DNA of 64,000 nt from Halorientalis persicus (GTDB lineage: Archaea > Halobacteriota > Halobacteria > Halobacteriales > Haloarculaceae). The notes under the pieces were generated by a model. The model saw nothing but the letters and a program-made list of their open reading frames with translations, did not search any database and had not been told where the DNA came from. Below, piece by piece: positions 61,481 to 64,000 of this stretch. Every line of letters begins with the position of its first letter. Within the stretch, counting starts at the first letter, position 1. The stretch covers positions 281,648 through 345,647 of the forward strand of contig NZ_FOCX01000002.1 in NCBI RefSeq assembly GCF_900110215.1. The letters run 5' to 3'. The position numbers and the translations under genes are program-made.

Positions 61481-62677
61481 TCAAACTGTCTCGATCCCAC
61501 CGAGGCTGCCGGGATCGGGCAACGACGTTCCGACCGTCCGCTGGCGGCGGAATCGCTGGAAGAGCCGATTCGGGACGGCCCGTACGGCGAGGTTGCGCGC
61601 TCGCGTGGCGAGACGGGACTGCAGCGTGCCGAGCATCCCGAGTCGGCGGGCCTCGTCGCGGACGCGCTCGGCGCGGGCTTGCCGCTCCGTCGCGTAGGCG
61701 TCGAACGCCGCGGTCGGGACCTCGTGAGTGTCGATGGCATGAGCCAGCGCGAGACCGTCCTCGATCCCCTGGGCCGCACCCTGTCCCGCGAACGGAAGCA
61801 TCCCGTGGGCCGCGTCGCCGGCGAGGACGACCGAGCCGCGGCTCCACCGATCCAGCGTCGGTACGTCTTCGAGTTCGGTGACGATCACGGCCGCCGGGTC
61901 GGCGTGGTCGAGAACCGTCGGAATCGGAGCGGGGAACCTGCCGAAGCGCTCGCGTAAGGCTGCCATCCTGGCCGCCGGGTCGGCACCCGCTGCGGGGACG
62001 GGGTCGGGTGCCGTCCCGAACCAGTAAAAGCGGTCGTCGCCGACGGGTGCACCGCCGGCGTAGCTCCCGTCACCCCAGACCTCGACTCCACGGTCCCGGT
62101 GGCGGTCGGGCAGGGCCACGTCCACGAGCGCCCGGTAGACCACGGCATCGAGGGGGCGCGGGTCGACGCCCGGAACAACGGCGTCGCGCACGGTCGAATG
62201 GATGCCGTCCGCGCCAACGAGTACGTCGGGCCGGACGCGCGTTCCGTCCTCGAAGATCACCGTCGCCGGGGCCGTCTCGGCCACGTCCCGACAGCGCATC
62301 CCCGTCTCGACCGTCGTGTCGAGTGCCGTCCGGAGGCTGTCGAGGAGGGTCGCGCGGTGGACCGCGACGTGGCCGTAGCCGAACTCGGCCCGCTCGACGC
62401 CATCGAGGTCCAGCCGCTGGAGGATCGACCCGCTCGGTGACCGGATCAGACTCTCCATGAGTGGGACGCCGGCGTCCCGAACCCGGTCGGCGACGCCGAG
62501 CCGGTCCAGCACGAGCAAGGCGTTGGTCTGTAACAGGATGCCGGCACCGACGGGGCGGTACGCGGCCGCGGCCTCGTAGACCGTGGGGTCGAACCCGCGG
62601 CGTTCGAGCGCCAGCGCCGTGGTGAGCCCACAGATACCGCCGCCGACGACCGCGATCTCGGGATCGGATCGGAGCAT
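61481..62677 (-). CDS. FAD-dependent aromatic-type monooxygenase
   Basis: A 398-aa flavoprotein hydroxylase. The Rossmann dinucleotide motif is VVGGGICGLTTALALERRG at residues about 10-28, the DG motif LVGADGIHSTVRD about 160, and the GD motif VVLAGDAAHGMLPFAGQGAAQ about 290. This is the PHBH/UbiH/salicylate-hydroxylase class. The substrate is unknown. The ATG at 62677 gives the expected start; the frame is open to 62812. It is divergent from the HTH-10 regulator at 62762, a possible regulator of it (inference). Confidence 0.92.
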   Translation of the reverse strand: MLRSDPEIAVVGGGICGLTTALALERRGFDPTVYEAAAAYRPVGAGILLQTNALLVLDRLGVADRVRDAGVPLMESLIRSPSGSILQRLDLDGVERAEFGYGHVAVHRATLLDSLRTALDTTVETGMRCRDVAETAPATVIFEDGTRVRPDVLVGADGIHSTVRDAVVPGVDPRPLDAVVYRALVDVALPDRHRDRGVEVWGDGSYAGGAPVGDDRFYWFGTAPDPVPAAGADPAARMAALRERFGRFPAPIPTVLDHADPAAVIVTELEDVPTLDRWSRGSVVLAGDAAHGMLPFAGQGAAQGIEDGLALAHAIDTHEVPTAAFDAYATERQARAERVRDEARRLGMLGTLQSRLATRARNLAVRAVPNRLFQRFRRQRTVGTSLPDPGSLGGIETV

Positions 62678-62761
62678 ACCACAGGGTTGGCGCGGGCCGA
62701 CGAAGCACAGACTGCAGTGCATCCACGCTCTTTTAATATGGGTCGGCGGGTCGGTGCCGGT

Positions 62762-63418
62762 ATGCGCTATCTCACGGTGCTGGTTCGGCCCGCCGAGACC
62801 GGCGCGTTCCACCCGCTCGGACGGGCCCTCTCCGAGGACCCGTCACTCACGCGGGAGGCGATCCACCACGTCGAGTTGCTGGACGACGGCACGGTCCTGT
62901 TGTTCGCGGAGGGAAGCGGCGACCGCGACCGATACGAGGAGATCATGGCCGACTCGCCCGCGGTCCTCGACTACCTCGTCTCCGGGGAACGGCAGTGGAT
63001 GGCGGTGAGCCAGTTCGAGGCGACCGAGCTGGCCGAGCGGATCCTCGACCGCCAGCGCGAGTCCGACGTGGTCGTCGAGACGCCGATCTACTTCACCGAA
63101 GACGGGGCGCTCCGGATCACGTATCTGGGGAGCGATCCGGCCTTCCAGTCGCTGTTCGAGGACGTGGCCGCCGACGCGGGCGTCGCGTTCGAGGTCGTCG
63201 AGACCGGCGAGTACGACCCCGAGCAGGCGTCGTTCACGCGCCTGCTCACGGCGCGTCAGCGGGAGGTACTCGACGCGGCCGTGGCCGTCGGCTACTACGA
63301 CAATCCACGGACCGCGACTCACGAGGACGTGGCCGAGCGCGTCGGCATCGCACCGACGACTGCCGGCGAACACCTCCGGAAGATCGAGGCTCGCGTGTTC
63401 GGCGCGCTCGTGCGCTGA
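62762..63418 (+). CDS. HTH-10 (bacterio-opsin activator type) regulator
   Basis: A 218-aa haloarchaeal transcription regulator. The N-terminal about 150 residues form a GAF-like or ligand domain (RYLTVLVRPAETGAFHPLGR, DSDV-like VVETPIYFTEDGALRITYLG). The C-terminal HTH-10 is LTARQREVLDAAVAVGYYDN followed by THEDVAERVGIAPTTAGEHLRKIE. A TATA-like cttttaata (62729-62737) is centred about 29 nt before the ATG at 62762. It is divergent from the FAD monooxygenase gene. Confidence 0.9.
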   Translation: MRYLTVLVRPAETGAFHPLGRALSEDPSLTREAIHHVELLDDGTVLLFAEGSGDRDRYEEIMADSPAVLDYLVSGERQWMAVSQFEATELAERILDRQRESDVVVETPIYFTEDGALRITYLGSDPAFQSLFEDVAADAGVAFEVVETGEYDPEQASFTRLLTARQREVLDAAVAVGYYDNPRTATHEDVAERVGIAPTTAGEHLRKIEARVFGALVR

Positions 63419-63513
63419 CGCTCCGTGTTCGGGCTGACTGTCGATATACCGTGTGGACCGTCAACACTCGCCGGTAGACGAACGGTTTTGTTCGCGGAGA
63501 CAGTGCGGGAACT

Positions 63514-63903
63514 ATGACCGAGACCCCAGTCAGCGAAATCATGACGACGCCGGTGTTGACTGTCGCCCCGGACGAGACGCTGTCCGACGCCGCGTGGGCG
63601 ATGCGCGACACCGAGATCAAGTCCGTGGCTGTCATCGACGCGGACTGTGACCCGGTGGGCATCCTCACCTCGACTGACTTCGTCCAGGTGGCCGCGGACG
63701 ATACCGAGCCGACCGAGACCACCGTCGAAGAGTGCATGACGACCACGGTGGAGACGGTCACGCCCGACACCACTGTCGCCGAGGCGTCCGCACACCTGCT
63801 GGACAGCGGGTTCAACCACATTCCGGTCGTCGACGGCGACGTGGTGGGTATGTTGACCACGACGGACATCCTGCGCCACACGGCCGAGGCGGCGACGGCC
63901 TGA
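63514..63903 (+). CDS. Two-CBS-domain protein
   Basis: A 129-aa cytoplasmic protein made only of a CBS pair. CBS1 covers about residues 5-60 (VSEIMTTPVLTVAPDETLSD, VAVIDADCDPVGILTSTDFV), and CBS2 about 70-127 (VEECMTTTVETVTPDTTVAE, IPVVDGDVVGMLTTTDIL). CBS pairs bind adenosine nucleotides and act as energy sensors. A TATA-like acggttttg lies about 30 nt before the ATG. No partner is adjacent. Confidence 0.93.
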   Translation: MTETPVSEIMTTPVLTVAPDETLSDAAWAMRDTEIKSVAVIDADCDPVGILTSTDFVQVAADDTEPTETTVEECMTTTVETVTPDTTVAEASAHLLDSGFNHIPVVDGDVVGMLTTTDILRHTAEAATA

Positions 63904-63914
63904 ACGGGTAGTGT

Positions 63915-64000
63915 TCAGATTAGCTGATTCCATGCGAAGGCGAACGATTGGAGCCAGTCGTCGGCTGTTTCTCGCTCGGCGTTGCTGAAACAGTTTGAGA
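63915..64000 (-). CDS. C-terminus of a probable IS transposase, runs off the window
   Basis: The minus strand encodes 27 residues of a frame ending NAERETADDW LQSFAFAWNQLI and a TGA at 63915. This tail pattern (SNAERETAD.WL, FAFAWNQLI) is familiar from haloarchaeal insertion-sequence transposases, though the family is not certain. The element end is probably just left of the stop (gtgttcagat near 63911), so the IS begins within a few bases of the CBS gene. Confidence 0.5.
   Translation of the reverse strand, partial: SNCFSNAERETADDWLQSFAFAWNQLI

Overview
The window is a GC-rich stretch of a haloarchaeal chromosome (class Halobacteria, probably the Haloarcula/Halomicrobium group by general feel, not proven). 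The evidence is very acidic proteins, strong G/C at third codon positions, leaderless promoters with a TATA-like box about 27 nt before the start codon, and archaeal markers: TFB, Orc1/Cdc6, a B-family polymerase, a tyrosine/aspartate decarboxylase of the MfnA type, Tat lipoproteins and bacterio-opsin-activator-type HTH regulators.

Layout. 1-11.5 kb holds housekeeping genes: PEP synthase (5' end outside the window), an SDR oxidoreductase, MfnA-type decarboxylase, methionyl-tRNA synthetase, an NfeD/SPFH pair, a double winged-helix regulator and a TRAM protein. 11.5-20.2 kb is an information-processing block: an inactivated-looking PolB2 polymerase with a RecA-like partner and a small protein, an Orc1/Cdc6 paralogue, a membrane-tethered HTH protein and a TFB paralogue. 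The PolB2 operon and the orc gene each carry a similar 19-bp palindrome at exactly the same distance from the start codon.

20.4-36.1 kb is a rearranged accessory island. A 1331-aa surface protein (A, 26797-30792) is followed by a beta-propeller-like protein. 5'-truncated copies of its C-terminal half lie at 22617-24332 (B) and 34318-36078 (C), with a 42-codon relic at 20424-20549 (D). B keeps a divergent version of A's tip and has its own divergent downstream propeller protein. C has a metallo-beta-lactamase domain in place of the tip. PQQ-propeller Tat lipoproteins are interleaved, two of them with duplicated promoters. This looks like a polymorphic toxin/immunity locus with displaced tip modules.

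36.1-43.5 kb encodes a Tad/type IV pilus-like machine on the same strand: pilin-like proteins, a TadC-like membrane platform, a VirB11/TadA-like ATPase, a small anchored protein, a coiled-coil protein and a HerA-like ATPase. Protein A and its preceding pilin-like gene belong to this gene set, so the machine is the natural candidate for displaying or delivering A. 43.5-49 kb holds a pilin-like protein, two RCK_C-like membrane proteins, a MinD-like ATPase and a MinD-RecA fusion.

49-58.4 kb is a histidine kinase followed by a tightly packed BatA/vWA/coiled-coil/MoxR/DUF58 operon. 58.4-64 kb contains a CPBP protease, a kinase-less 7TM sensor, an amidohydrolase, an FAD monooxygenase, an HTH-10 regulator, a CBS protein, and the end of a transposase gene running off the right edge. 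No rRNA, tRNA or CRISPR array was seen.
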